Assembly: GCA_937969105.1 (NCBI GenBank)
Contig: CALBUZ010000096.1
Location: 1-33,340, forward strand
Reading direction: 5' to 3'
Origin: an uncultured Collinsella sp.
GTDB lineage: Bacteria > Actinomycetota > Coriobacteriia > Coriobacteriales > Coriobacteriaceae
Length of the DNA stretch: 33,340 nucleotides
The notes beneath the pieces were generated by a model. The model did no database searches and was not told where the DNA came from. It saw only the letters and a program-made list of their open reading frames with translations. Made by a program: the position numbers and the translations under genes. Of the stretch, positions 1 through 7,643 are shown piece after piece; the first letter of the stretch is position 1, and every line of letters begins with the position of its first letter.

Positions 1-167
1 TCCCAGGTGCCGCCGACGCCCATCAGGAACACGGCGTCGTAGCCCTCGTCGGCGACCTTGTCGGCGAGCGCGGTCATCTTCTTGCCGGTCTCGTAGAGCG
101 CCTTGCCGTCCTCGAGATAGCCCTCCTGGTCGAAATGCATGATCTCGATCTTCTCGGTTTCCTTCAT
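1..167 (-). CDS. SIS-domain sugar isomerase/deglycase-like protein, N-terminal fragment
   Basis: Only the first 55 or so codons are in the window; the gene runs off the left edge. The start is the ATG at 167, preceded by a strong AAAGGAGAGA ribosome binding site. The visible protein starts MKETEKIEIMHFDQ and reaches a glycine-rich stretch, FLMGVGGTW, which resembles the first phosphosugar-binding loop of SIS proteins. The gene lies 59 bp downstream of another SIS gene on the same strand, so the two are probably co-transcribed and act on the same phosphorylated amino sugar or glycated amino acid, as FrlB- and AgaS-like enzymes do. The family call rests on a short fragment and on context; the substrate is unknown. 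Confidence 0.6.
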   Translation of the reverse strand, partial: MKETEKIEIMHFDQEGYLEDGKALYETGKKMTALADKVADEGYDAVFLMGVGGTW

Positions 168-226
168 TTGTCTCTCCTTTCTGGGGTTGTCTTCACATCC
201 CCCATGCCAACGGGCATCAAACCCGC

Positions 227-1342
227 TTACATTCCGTAACACTCGGCCGCTTTGGCCTTAAGCGCATTGACTGATTCTTCGTAGCCCTCTGCCTTGACCT
301 CCATTTGCTTGGAGACGGCATCAAGATACGGGTGCACGTCCCATGACTTCAGACGCTCGGCGATCATTGCCGCAATCGTCTGGAAGAACACCAAATTGGG
401 AATTGCGCTGAGCAGCGGAGCCACCTGAGGCACCGCAACCTCGTGAGCCTTACCCCTGGGATGGGCCGTGAGCAGCACCGTTTTTGTCGTAACGTTCGAT
501 AGCGCATCGGCGATATTCGCAAGACGCTCCGACCCCTGCGGATCGTCGACGATAAACACCAGATAGCCCGGAACGATCTGCATCTCGGGACCGTGAATGA
601 ACTCCTCGCCCTCGTGATGCATGGCAGGAATCTTGATGGTCTCGCTCAGCTTGAGCGCCGCCTCCTCGGCAACGCCGTAGTTGGGACCGTTGCCGACGAC
701 CATGGCGGGCATGTGCTCAGAAAGTTCGAGCATGTGGTCTTGGACATATTCCTCGGCGGTCTTGCACATCACGGCATTGGCCTGGATGGCCTCGCGCAGG
801 TCGTCAAGACGCTGGGCAACGCCCTTGGCGTCAATCGTTCCGCGCGCCTGACCGCCGTAAATACCAAAGAGCACCAGGTACTCAACGAGCACCTCGACGC
901 CCAGAGTCACAAAGTCCACCGACTCGACGCCCACACCGTAGTCAAGAACGATGTCAGTGTGCTCCTTGATGGGCGCCTCGACGTTTGCCGTGAGCGCAAC
1001 TGCAGCCATATCGTGTGCGCGCATGTAATCGAGCGCCGCAATCGTATTGGTCGAATAGCCACTCTGCGAGACGGCGATGTTGAGCGCATGCTGCGGATAG
1101 GTGTGTTCAAAATCGACGAAGGCCTCGGGCGTCACAACGGACACCTGCATTTGCAGGGCATCTTGCAGGTAATCGCGGGCGCAATCGGCGGCATGGCGCG
1201 ACGAACCCGAAGCAACGATGCGCAGCGCGTCAAAAGAACCGGACTGGAAAATATCAACGAGCTGCGCTACCAGCTCAGACGAACGCTCGAGGTTCTCCCC
1301 CATACGCACATGGGCAAGCTGAACGTAATCGAGCATCTTCAT
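227..1342 (-). CDS. Double SIS-domain sugar-phosphate isomerase/deaminase (GlmS-C/AgaS/FrlB-like)
   Basis: A 371-residue cytoplasmic protein with two SIS domains, roughly residues 20-170 and 190-345. The phosphosugar loop IVASGSSRHAA and the SQSGYSTNT segment mark the first domain. The motif EGEEFIHGPE in the second resembles the catalytic-loop region of GlmS and FrlB. There is no glutaminase domain, so it probably deaminates or deglycates an amino-sugar phosphate rather than making glucosamine-6-phosphate from glutamine. The frame opens further upstream, but the ATG at 1342 is chosen because GAGGTGA lies just ahead of it. It is followed by a second SIS gene, and the GntR/UTRA gene upstream on the same strand is the likely regulator. 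Substrate unresolved. Confidence 0.8.
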   Translation of the reverse strand: MKMLDYVQLAHVRMGENLERSSELVAQLVDIFQSGSFDALRIVASGSSRHAADCARDYLQDALQMQVSVVTPEAFVDFEHTYPQHALNIAVSQSGYSTNTIAALDYMRAHDMAAVALTANVEAPIKEHTDIVLDYGVGVESVDFVTLGVEVLVEYLVLFGIYGGQARGTIDAKGVAQRLDDLREAIQANAVMCKTAEEYVQDHMLELSEHMPAMVVGNGPNYGVAEEAALKLSETIKIPAMHHEGEEFIHGPEMQIVPGYLVFIVDDPQGSERLANIADALSNVTTKTVLLTAHPRGKAHEVAVPQVAPLLSAIPNLVFFQTIAAMIAERLKSWDVHPYLDAVSKQMEVKAEGYEESVNALKAKAAECYGM

Positions 1343-1367
1343 CGTCTCACCTCGTAACAAATCATTA

Positions 1368-1378
1368 GTATTTGATAC
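1368..1378. promoter_or_regulatory. Candidate operator palindrome upstream of SIS gene
   Basis: GTATTTGATAC is an inverted repeat (GTAT and ATAC around TTG) 26 bp upstream of the SIS start codon, where a promoter would be expected. A related half site, GATAC, recurs at 1408-1412. Binding by one of the adjacent GntR proteins is inferred only. Confidence 0.35.
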
Positions 1379-1469
1379 CAATCACAGTTACAGGTTACGG
1401 CTTTTTGATACTTCTTTGTCGATTAATTTATCCCCATCGGCGAACGGTCGATTTTGAGCCCTGTAAGGT

Positions 1470-1479
1470 TGTATATACA
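1470..1479. promoter_or_regulatory. Candidate GntR/HutC-type operator TGTATATACA
   Basis: A perfect 10-bp palindrome in the 193-bp gap between the SIS gene start and the 3' end of the upstream GntR gene. It contains GTATATAC, which fits the GT-N-TA-N-AC consensus of the HutC subfamily of GntR regulators. The position suggests control of the SIS genes by one of the two neighbouring UTRA regulators. Confidence 0.5.
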
Positions 1480-1535
1480 GCTGACCCAACGATCAAAACT
1501 GGTTAGTTTCCCAGCCGTTATTCACAAAATACCAG

Positions 1536-2249
1536 CTAGTACGTATAGGTGTAGCCGCCCGTATCGCCACGATTGAAGGACTTTACATACTCGATAGCCT
1601 GACCGCTCGCGTCATAGCTCACGCATTCCAAAAGCAAAACAAGATCGCCCTGTTCCAGTCCAAGGAGGCCGGCATCTCGTGCGCCCAGCGCTTCGATATC
1701 GAGCTTTTCCTGTGCCATGGCTGGCTTTCGGCCCAGCATCTCATAGGTCTCGTACAAACTGAAGACCGACACGTCAATATCTTCGATGGTTGGGAACAGC
1801 AGGCAGGGAATCAGCGCCGTCTCAATCGATACGGGGCTACCGTTTATGCAGTTCAGGCGTCGAACGGAATAGAGCAGGTCGTCCTCGGCGATGCCAAACA
1901 GGTCGGCGTAATATGGCCCCGCATAACGCTTGGAACGCGCGAGAATACGGACGGACGGCTCGCCGCCCGAAGCACGGACCGATTCACGGAAACCGACCGT
2001 GCGTTCAAAAAAAGCAGGTACTTTCTGCGCCACAAAGGCACCTTTTCCCCGAACACGGCGAATCTGCCCGCGCCGAACCAGCTCATCGACAGCGCTTCGG
2101 ATGGTCAAGCGTGTCGTACCAAATTCCTCGGCGAGGTCTTTTTCGGACGGAATCATGGAACCCGTGGGATATATACCGCGCTCGATACGTTCCTCGATGC
2201 GGCGTCGAATGCGCATATAAACCGGGGTGGCATCTACTGTTTCAGCCAT
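1536..2249 (-). CDS. GntR-family transcriptional regulator with UTRA domain (HutC subfamily)
   Basis: A 237-residue regulator. Residues about 8-75 form the GntR winged helix, with the typical IPSEKDLAEEFGTTRLTIRSA recognition region (first part of the motif: IPSEKDLAEEF) and a wing ending GKGAFV. Residues about 95-235 form a UTRA effector domain, the fold that binds sugar phosphates or other small ligands in this subfamily. The start ATG at 2249 overlaps the end of the upstream gntR by 16 bp and is preceded by GCAGGTGAACA, so translational coupling is likely. Its best candidate target is the adjacent SIS pair, with the TGTATATACA palindrome just downstream of this gene as operator. The effector is unknown. 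Confidence 0.88.
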   Translation of the reverse strand: MAETVDATPVYMRIRRRIEERIERGIYPTGSMIPSEKDLAEEFGTTRLTIRSAVDELVRRGQIRRVRGKGAFVAQKVPAFFERTVGFRESVRASGGEPSVRILARSKRYAGPYYADLFGIAEDDLLYSVRRLNCINGSPVSIETALIPCLLFPTIEDIDVSVFSLYETYEMLGRKPAMAQEKLDIEALGARDAGLLGLEQGDLVLLLECVSYDASGQAIEYVKSFNRGDTGGYTYTY

Positions 2250-3001
2250 TGTTCACCTGCCACGCTCCTCATGCCGTTCTCTTCGCCGTTATCGGCAAAG
2301 CGGAACTTTGTGGGCAAAATCACCGATTTGCAATGCTCCACAAAACGCATGTCCTTATCAAATTCGATCGAGCTCTCATAGAACACCGGCGTTCCCTCTT
2401 CTTGCTGGAGCAGCTCGGCCTCTTCGACGTCCAAACGCGAGATGGAGATATGCTCACGTCCATGCTCAACACGCACGCCACCTTCTTTGAGCAAGACATC
2501 GTAAAGGCTCTCACACTCAAAATCGTGTTCGGGAAGCGATGGGCACAGGGACAGGTTAACGTGAGCGGTCTCGATTGACGCCGGCTCGCCCTCAATAAGT
2601 CGAACGCGCTGCATGCGGAGCAAGGGAGCGCCTACAGCCACCCCAAGCTTGTCGGCAAGCGCCTCATCCGCCTCGATGGTCCCGGTGGAAACCAGACGAG
2701 AAGAGGGGTGCAGGCCGGCAGTCCGTACAGCATCGGAAAAGTTATACGTTTCCTGGAAGATGTTCAACGGCTTGGGAGGACACACATACGTACCCGATCC
2801 GCGACGGCTCTCGAGCGTTCCACACGAGATGAGCCGCGTGATACCGGCACGCAACGCCGTACGCGAAACGCCAATCTCTTCGCACAGCACGCGCTCGGCC
2901 GGCAGGCGATCGCCGCCGGCAAGCTGATGGTGCTGGATATACCAAAGAATTCCCTCAACAGCACGATCTTTGGGGGGAATTGCATAAGATTCGCCTGCCA
3001 T
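2234..3001 (-). CDS. Second GntR-family UTRA regulator
   Basis: A 255-residue GntR/UTRA regulator that is paralogous to, but clearly divergent from, its downstream neighbour. The N-terminal winged helix (about residues 12-75) includes LPAERVLCEEIGVSRTALRA and the wing GSGTYV. The UTRA domain follows from about residue 90 and carries the conserved RVRLIEGEPASIET segment. The start at 3001 has GAGGAG eight bases upstream. The last 16 bp overlap the next gntR gene. The upstream hypothetical gene ends only 38 bp away with no visible terminator, so the three may form one transcript. The two regulators could act on different genes or cross-regulate. Confidence 0.87.
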   Translation of the reverse strand: MAGESYAIPPKDRAVEGILWYIQHHQLAGGDRLPAERVLCEEIGVSRTALRAGITRLISCGTLESRRGSGTYVCPPKPLNIFQETYNFSDAVRTAGLHPSSRLVSTGTIEADEALADKLGVAVGAPLLRMQRVRLIEGEPASIETAHVNLSLCPSLPEHDFECESLYDVLLKEGGVRVEHGREHISISRLDVEEAELLQQEEGTPVFYESSIEFDKDMRFVEHCKSVILPTKFRFADNGEENGMRSVAGEQWLKQ

Positions 3002-3039
3002 TGCACAGACTCCTCATTCAGAAACGTATGCCGCCAAAA

Positions 3040-3528
3040 TTAGGCCAGCCCTCCCATGGCATCAAATTCGGCCTTGATCTTCTCGGCGACATTCCGATAC
3101 GACTTATATAGACTTGAATCGCGTTTGACTTCGTCGGTCATAACGGGAATCTCTAATTTGGAAACCTCGTCTTTTCCCGTCTGAACCGCCACAACAACGC
3201 CCATACCAAGACACATATTACGCTTGGCAGCGTTTATTTTCGCCGCCTTGGCAGGATTTGCCAGGATACGCTGGGCAAATTCCTGTTTAGAGACCGCTTC
3301 TTCGGCCTCCGGATCGCCCGCCTCGGCCACTTCGCACTGCAACACGTCCGCATAGTCAAAAATCTTCGGCTCGCCGCCGCGCTGATGTACGGCCCACTTG
3401 CGATGCGTGGCATCCTGGTAGATAGCCGGCAAAAACGTAAACCGCGGCGGGTCCAAAATCGTATCCGTGATGGTAAACACATCGGGATCAAAGGCATCCT
3501 GCGGGTTTTTCTTCTTGAACAGCCCCAT
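3040..3528 (-). CDS. Conserved hypothetical protein (possible PH-like domain)
   Basis: A 162-residue soluble protein starting MGLFKKKNPQDAF from the ATG at 3528, which has a GGGAGG ribosome binding site; an upstream in-frame start is less well supported. There is no signal peptide or membrane segment. The middle part (about residues 30-80), with KWAVHQRGGEPKIFDYADVL, has the look of the small PH-like domain found in DUF4428-type proteins: a basic patch followed by an 'F-Y-D' strand and an acidic stretch. The zinc ribbon usual at the start of those proteins is absent. The C-terminal half is helical and ends in a charged helix. No function can be assigned. Confidence 0.7.
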   Translation of the reverse strand: MGLFKKKNPQDAFDPDVFTITDTILDPPRFTFLPAIYQDATHRKWAVHQRGGEPKIFDYADVLQCEVAEAGDPEAEEAVSKQEFAQRILANPAKAAKINAAKRNMCLGMGVVVAVQTGKDEVSKLEIPVMTDEVKRDSSLYKSYRNVAEKIKAEFDAMGGLA

Positions 3529-3716
3529 ATCAGCCTCCCGTACTAGTATTAAACAACTCAAGCTGAATATAGCACCAATTTCAAGCCGCCGCCTTACCCT
3601 ATCGGTGCGCGGCGTCTATGGCTCGCCCAGCGGAAGAGTTCACGGACGAGGGCCGGGGTGCCTGCCGGCAAATAGCGGACACTCCGCATGCAATCTATGC
3701 AAACAAGCAAGTACGC

Positions 3717-4745
3717 TTAGCTACATTCGGTAAGCTCGAGCACGCTGTCCTTAACGATAAGCGCCGGCTCCAGAACGACCTCTTCGGCACGTCTACCGCC
3801 CCTACCGGCAAGACGCTTGGACATGCAGCCAAAAGCATGCTCCGCAAGGACACCAGGATCCTGCTCGATCGCGGTCAGCGCCGGCTCAAAGAGAACGTCG
3901 GCCGCCGAGTTGTCATAGCTTACGACCGAGATATCGCCTGGGATGCTCTTCCCCATCTCGTGCAAGCGCTTGAGCAGACCGAGGGCAATGTTATCCGAGC
4001 TTGCGAACACGGCGGTGGCGTCAGTTGCGAGCACCGCCTCCGAGGCCTCGTAGGCACTCGGAATGTAGTACTCGCTCTCAAACTCCAAACGCGCATCGAT
4101 GGGCAGCCCCACCTCGCGCAGCGCACGCTCGTAGCCGGCAAGACGCTTACGACCCGTATTGGAACGGCGCGCATTAACCAAGCAGGCAATGCGACGGTGG
4201 CCCTGCTCGATCAGATAGCGGGTGGCCATGTAGCCACCCATCTCGTGGTCGAACATCACCTTGTCGCACTCGAGCCCCTCAATGGCACGGTCGACCATTA
4301 CCGCCGGGATGGGTAGATGGCTGACCGCTTCGCGCAGGGCGCGGTCGTCAGAGAACTCGTCGCCTACCACCAAAAAGACGCCATCGACGCCGCGCGTCAC
4401 CAGCTGGCGCAGGAGCTCCAGATCGTCCTCGGCACTTCCACCCGAGCTGGTAATAAAGAGCGCATATCCGTCCTCGCGGCAGCGCTTTTCCAAGCTGCCG
4501 GCGAGCGAAGCAAAAAAGCGGCTCTCGATGTTAGGGACGATAAGGCCCAGTGTGCGCGACTCGCGCATGACCAGGCTACGCGCGATCTGGTTAGGAACAT
4601 AATGGTTGCGCGCCGCGACCTCTTTGATGAGCTTGCGGTTTTCTTCCGAGATTCGACAGGGCCGGTTGTTAAGGACAAGCGAGACCGACGAGGGGGAAAG
4701 CCCCACCTCCTGGGCAATCTGCTTGAGAGTAACTTTGTTGCCCAT
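3717..4745 (-). CDS. LacI-family transcriptional regulator
   Basis: A 342-residue LacI/GalR repressor. The N-terminal helix-turn-helix (VTLKQIAQEVGLSPSSVS) is followed by the hinge helix region VPNQIARSL, and from about residue 60 by a periplasmic-binding-protein-like effector domain (TLGLIVPNIESRFFASL, then GVDGVFLVVGDE and a late YDNSAADVLFEP strand). The frame is open further upstream, but the ATG at 4745 is the family-typical start and has GGAAGGAG ahead of it. It stands alone, divergent from murB across a 240-bp gap, so its sugar effector and targets cannot be read from context. Any link to the galE/malQ genes downstream would be guesswork. Confidence 0.9.
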   Translation of the reverse strand: MGNKVTLKQIAQEVGLSPSSVSLVLNNRPCRISEENRKLIKEVAARNHYVPNQIARSLVMRESRTLGLIVPNIESRFFASLAGSLEKRCREDGYALFITSSGGSAEDDLELLRQLVTRGVDGVFLVVGDEFSDDRALREAVSHLPIPAVMVDRAIEGLECDKVMFDHEMGGYMATRYLIEQGHRRIACLVNARRSNTGRKRLAGYERALREVGLPIDARLEFESEYYIPSAYEASEAVLATDATAVFASSDNIALGLLKRLHEMGKSIPGDISVVSYDNSAADVLFEPALTAIEQDPGVLAEHAFGCMSKRLAGRGGRRAEEVVLEPALIVKDSVLELTECS

Positions 4746-4856
4746 CTCGCTCCTTCCGAGTATTCGCGCAATCTCTTGAAAGTATAGCGACCGTCCCTCT
4801 ACCTTGATGATAAACACTTTACCAATCCGGTAGACGGCTGTTTTATCGCCGCGATT

Positions 4857-4918
4857 GGCGCAAAGCAACCTAACCCCTTTGCGCCATGTGATGCATTGGG
4901 GTCAGGTTACTTTGCACC
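4857..4918. repeat. REP-like imperfect inverted repeat with alternative hairpin
   Basis: Arms 4857-4877 and 4898-4918 are 21 bp long and match at 18 positions, around a 20-nt spacer; each contains GCAAAG(C/T)AACCT. A second, smaller perfect inverted repeat, GGCGCAAAG at 4857-4865 and CTTTGCGCC at 4877-4885, uses the same left arm, so two mutually exclusive folds are possible. It lies between the divergent lacI and murB genes and overlaps the presumed murB -35. No transposase is nearby. It resembles REP/RAYT-type elements, but that assignment is unproven. Confidence 0.6.
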
Positions 4919-4942
4919 AAATCCATCCGGGTGGGGTATATT
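4912..4942 (+). promoter_or_regulatory. Candidate murB promoter
   Basis: TTGCAC at 4912-4917 and TATATT at 4937-4942, with a 19-bp spacer, 44 bp upstream of the murB start. The -35 lies in the right arm of the inverted repeat. The spacer is longer than ideal, so this is tentative. Confidence 0.4.
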
Positions 4943-4985
4943 GCATTCGATTAATGAAAACGACCACCATAAGGCGGATATTCGT

Positions 4986-5948
4986 ATGCACGAAAATGAC
5001 TTTTTTAACGAGGACCTGCTCTGCGCGCTCGCCGGTGTTGCCGGCGAGGACAACGTGCTCATGAGCGAGCCCATGCGCGAGCACACCACGTTTAAGATCG
5101 GCGGCCCGGCCGACGTCTTTGTCACGCCCGATACCGAGCAGGGACTCGTCGCCACGCTTGACACCTGCTACCGCTGCGATCTGCCGCTCACCATTGTGGG
5201 CAACGGTTCCGACCTGCTCGTCGGTGACAAGGGTATCCGCGGTGTCGTCGTGGCACTGGGCGAAGGCCTCTCTAACATCACCGTCGACGGCACGCATGTT
5301 ACGGCAGCAGCCGGCGCCTTGCTTTCCGATGTCGCCGCGGCTGCCGCCGAAGCCTGCCTCACCGGCATGGAGCCCCTCTCGGGCATCCCCGGCTCGGTCG
5401 GCGGCGCCTGCTATATGAACGCCGGTGCCTACGGCGCCTGCATGGCCGATGTTTTGGAGTCCGTGCGCGTCTATAAGCCCGCCCGCGCGCTCGACGACGG
5501 CACCCGCGGCAGCGGCAATATCATTGAGTTCGATGTCGACGAGCTTAACCTGGGCTATCGCAAGAGCCGCATCGCCGACGACGGCTTTATCGTGCTCTCT
5601 GCCACCTTTCACCTCGCCCCGGGCAACGCCGCGATGATCAAGGCCGACATGGACGACTACCGCCAGCGCCGCGAGGACAAGCAGCCGCTCGACATGCCGA
5701 GCGCCGGCTCCACTTTCAAACGCCCCGAGGGCTACTTTGCCGGCAAGCTCATCATGGATGCCGGTCTGCGCGGCCATGCTGTCGGCGGCGCGCAGGTGAG
5801 CGAAAAACACTGCGGCTTCATCGTCAACGCCAACCACGCCACCGCCGCCGACGTCGACGAACTCATCCGCGACATCCAAGCCAAAGTCAAAGAGCAGTTC
5901 GGCGTAGACCTACAACCCGAAGTCCACCGAGTAGGCGAATTCCTCTAA
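4986..5948 (+). CDS. murB: UDP-N-acetylenolpyruvoylglucosamine reductase
   Basis: A 320-residue cytoplasmic flavoenzyme. It reduces UDP-GlcNAc-enolpyruvate to UDP-MurNAc with NADPH, the second committed step of peptidoglycan precursor synthesis. Visible family motifs, in order: TTFKIGGPADVFV (FAD-binding start), IVGNGSDLLVGD, LSGIPGSVGGACYMNAGAYG (FAD/pyrophosphate region), YRKSRI, and PSAGSTFKRPEGYFAG, whose serine is the proton donor to the enol. The end, VSEKHCGFIVNANHATAADV, is typical of the shorter type II enzymes. The frame extends upstream, but the ATG at 4986 with AAGGCGG ahead fits the family length. It is followed by a strong terminator and then the palindromic element. Confidence 0.96.
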   Translation: MHENDFFNEDLLCALAGVAGEDNVLMSEPMREHTTFKIGGPADVFVTPDTEQGLVATLDTCYRCDLPLTIVGNGSDLLVGDKGIRGVVVALGEGLSNITVDGTHVTAAAGALLSDVAAAAAEACLTGMEPLSGIPGSVGGACYMNAGAYGACMADVLESVRVYKPARALDDGTRGSGNIIEFDVDELNLGYRKSRIADDGFIVLSATFHLAPGNAAMIKADMDDYRQRREDKQPLDMPSAGSTFKRPEGYFAGKLIMDAGLRGHAVGGAQVSEKHCGFIVNANHATAADVDELIRDIQAKVKEQFGVDLQPEVHRVGEFL

Positions 5949-5952
5949 AAAG

Positions 5953-5982
5953 AAGGCCCCGAAAGGGGCCTTCACTTTCTTT
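5953..5982 (+). terminator. Rho-independent terminator after murB
   Basis: Stem AAGGCCCC / GGGGCCTT with a GAAA tetraloop at 5953-5972, then a T-rich run (TTCACTTTCTTT begins inside the stem end). It starts 5 bp after the murB stop codon. Confidence 0.85.
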
Positions 5983-6025
5983 AATTCAGACAACCAGTCC
6001 GGTGTGCAGCGCCCCGAACCCGAGA

Positions 6026-6161
6026 GGGCCGCGTGCCCGCCCGCAATATATTTGATTGATCGCGAGTTCCGCACGCAAAGAAGGCCACTTAATGTGGCCT
6101 TCGTCTTGCGCAGGACTGCCCGAGCAGGCAATCAAATATATTGCGGGCGGGCACGCGGCCC
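6026..6161. repeat. 136-bp palindromic element with perfect 33-bp arms (copy 1)
   Basis: Arms 6026-6058 and 6129-6161 are perfect reverse complements of 33 bp. They flank a 70-nt core (6059-6128) that begins ATCGCGAGTTCCGCACG and ends CAGGACTGCCCGAGCAGG. The core contains a central hairpin, GAAGGCCAC-TTAAT-GTGGCCTTC. The element fills the convergent gap between murB and the hydrolase gene and ends 8 bp before the latter's stop codon. A second copy with unrelated arm sequence but the same core is at 33099-33232 in the opposite orientation. No coding capacity is evident. Confidence 0.9.
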
Positions 6162-6169
6162 AGCCGGCT

Positions 6170-7375
6170 TTACGACAGCGCAATACCGCCAAGCCAGCCC
6201 CAGCGCACGCCAGAGCCAGTGCCGTAGAACCCAATGAACGAGTCAAGCGACCTCGACGTGATGGCGCCCTCGTTGCTCATAACGATGCCGCCGCCAACAT
6301 AGATGCCCACGTGTCCGTACAGCAGACCCGGCGTACCGGTGCCGCTGTGCGACGAGTCGGCCACGATCATGCCCACCTGCAGCGCCGAACGATTGGAGCT
6401 GTAGCACCAGGCGTTAAACATGTCGCACGCATTGCCGCCAAAGTAGCCCACGCCGGCGTTACGGAACACGTTGGTAACCCACGCCGCGCACCAATTCTGA
6501 CCCGGCGAAGGCGTGGAGTAGCACGCGTTGACGACGGCCTGTTGCTTGCCCGAGCCGGCATTCTGCTGCGGAGTTCCGGGCGCATACGATCCGCCACCCG
6601 AGCTTGAACCACCCGAGTAGGAATTGTTCTTGTTTGCGGCAGCCGCGGCAGCGGCAGCCTTCTTGGCAGCCTCCTCGGCCTGAGCGGCAGCAAGAATCTC
6701 GGAATCGCGCTGGGCCATGAGCTCCTTGACATCGTCGGAGAGGCCGTTCAGAACCGTCTGGACCTCCTGCTGCTTGGCCTGCATGTCCTGCATCTGAGCA
6801 GTCTGCTGGTCCTTGAGCTTCTCCAAGTCGGCTTTTTGCGACTCGAGCTCGGACTTCTGCGTATCGAGCTCTTTCTGGATGGTCTGGATGTCCTCGATGG
6901 CGTCACGGTCGCTCTTGTTGATCTTCTCGACGTAATGCGCGTTGGCGACGAGCTCCTCAAACGAGCCAGAAGCGAGCAACAACGACAGGATGTTGGTGCC
7001 GCCCGACTTGTAGCTGGCGGCAACGCGATCGGAAAGGTCGCTGCGCTTCTCTTTGAGCTCGGCCTTCTTTTCATCGATCTGGGCCTGCGTGTCTTCAATC
7101 TTGCCCTGGACATTCTCGATGTCGTTGAGGGTCTGGGCATTCTTGTTGGCCAGCGCCGCATACTCATTTGCGATGCTGTCGAGCTGGGCCTGAACCTCGT
7201 CGAGCTGGGCCTGGGCGGCATTCAGTTTATCGGTGGTTTCTTTGGAAGCCTCCGCCGCATGGGCGCGAGCAGGCAAGCCAAAAAGAACAGCCGCGGAAGC
7301 AGCGCCGAAAAGAGCCTTAAGGGCAGTGCGGCGCGAAAGCTCCTGCGTAAAAATGGAATCGTTGTTCGGTGACAT
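6170..7375 (-). CDS. Secreted CHAP/NlpC-type peptidoglycan hydrolase with PcsB-like coiled coil
   Basis: A 401-residue exported protein. The signal peptide carries a twin-arginine motif (SRRTALKAL, residues 14-22), then a hydrophobic stretch and a likely cleavage site after AHA at residue 40. Residues about 42-235 are a long, charged coiled coil like the N-terminal domain of PcsB/CwlO-type hydrolases, which keeps the enzyme inactive until it is engaged by a division complex such as FtsEX. An alanine-rich and then Gly/Ser-rich linker leads to the catalytic domain (about 280-401), with Cys296 in QNWCAAWV and His355 in YGHVGIYVGG as the cysteine-peptidase pair. The start at 7375 is preceded by ACGGAG. 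It probably cleaves stem peptides during cell separation. It is convergent with murB. Confidence 0.88.
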   Translation of the reverse strand: MSPNNDSIFTQELSRRTALKALFGAASAAVLFGLPARAHAAEASKETTDKLNAAQAQLDEVQAQLDSIANEYAALANKNAQTLNDIENVQGKIEDTQAQIDEKKAELKEKRSDLSDRVAASYKSGGTNILSLLLASGSFEELVANAHYVEKINKSDRDAIEDIQTIQKELDTQKSELESQKADLEKLKDQQTAQMQDMQAKQQEVQTVLNGLSDDVKELMAQRDSEILAAAQAEEAAKKAAAAAAAANKNNSYSGGSSSGGGSYAPGTPQQNAGSGKQQAVVNACYSTPSPGQNWCAAWVTNVFRNAGVGYFGGNACDMFNAWCYSSNRSALQVGMIVADSSHSGTGTPGLLYGHVGIYVGGGIVMSNEGAITSRSLDSFIGFYGTGSGVRWGWLGGIALS

Positions 7376-7600
7376 ATGTACTCCGTTACATGCTTATTTA
7401 TATGTCGCTCAACTCAAACATATTAACGCACATCGCGCTTGTCCCAACTATTTCCACGAACGGCTGGAAAAGTATGGTCAGCGGCTCGCAAATACATCCC
7501 ACACCAAAGGTAAGGATTATGCAAATAACACCCTATGAGTACGTTAACATCAATCCTCTGGTTTTCCTGCCCCGCGTGTTTTGGGCGCCCCCAGCTGCGC

Positions 7601-7606
7601 TATACT
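7601..7606 (+). promoter_or_regulatory. Candidate -10 element for galE
   Basis: TATACT lies 38 bp upstream of the galE start in the 268-bp gap that follows the divergent hydrolase gene. No good -35 (best GTTTTG, 17 bp upstream) is visible. The rest of the gap shows no gene I can support. Confidence 0.35.
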
Positions 7607-7643
7607 CCCCTCAAGAAGTGTTCCTGATTCGATAGGAGACTAC

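Noticed and set aside
3562..3716. Terminator of the LacI gene (GCGGA/TCCGC hairpin)
   Set aside because: The stem is only five pairs and the following sequence is not T-rich, so it was not listed.
7369..7635. Possible small protein upstream of galE
   Set aside because: No ribosome site, no recognisable sequence, and it runs through the likely galE promoter.
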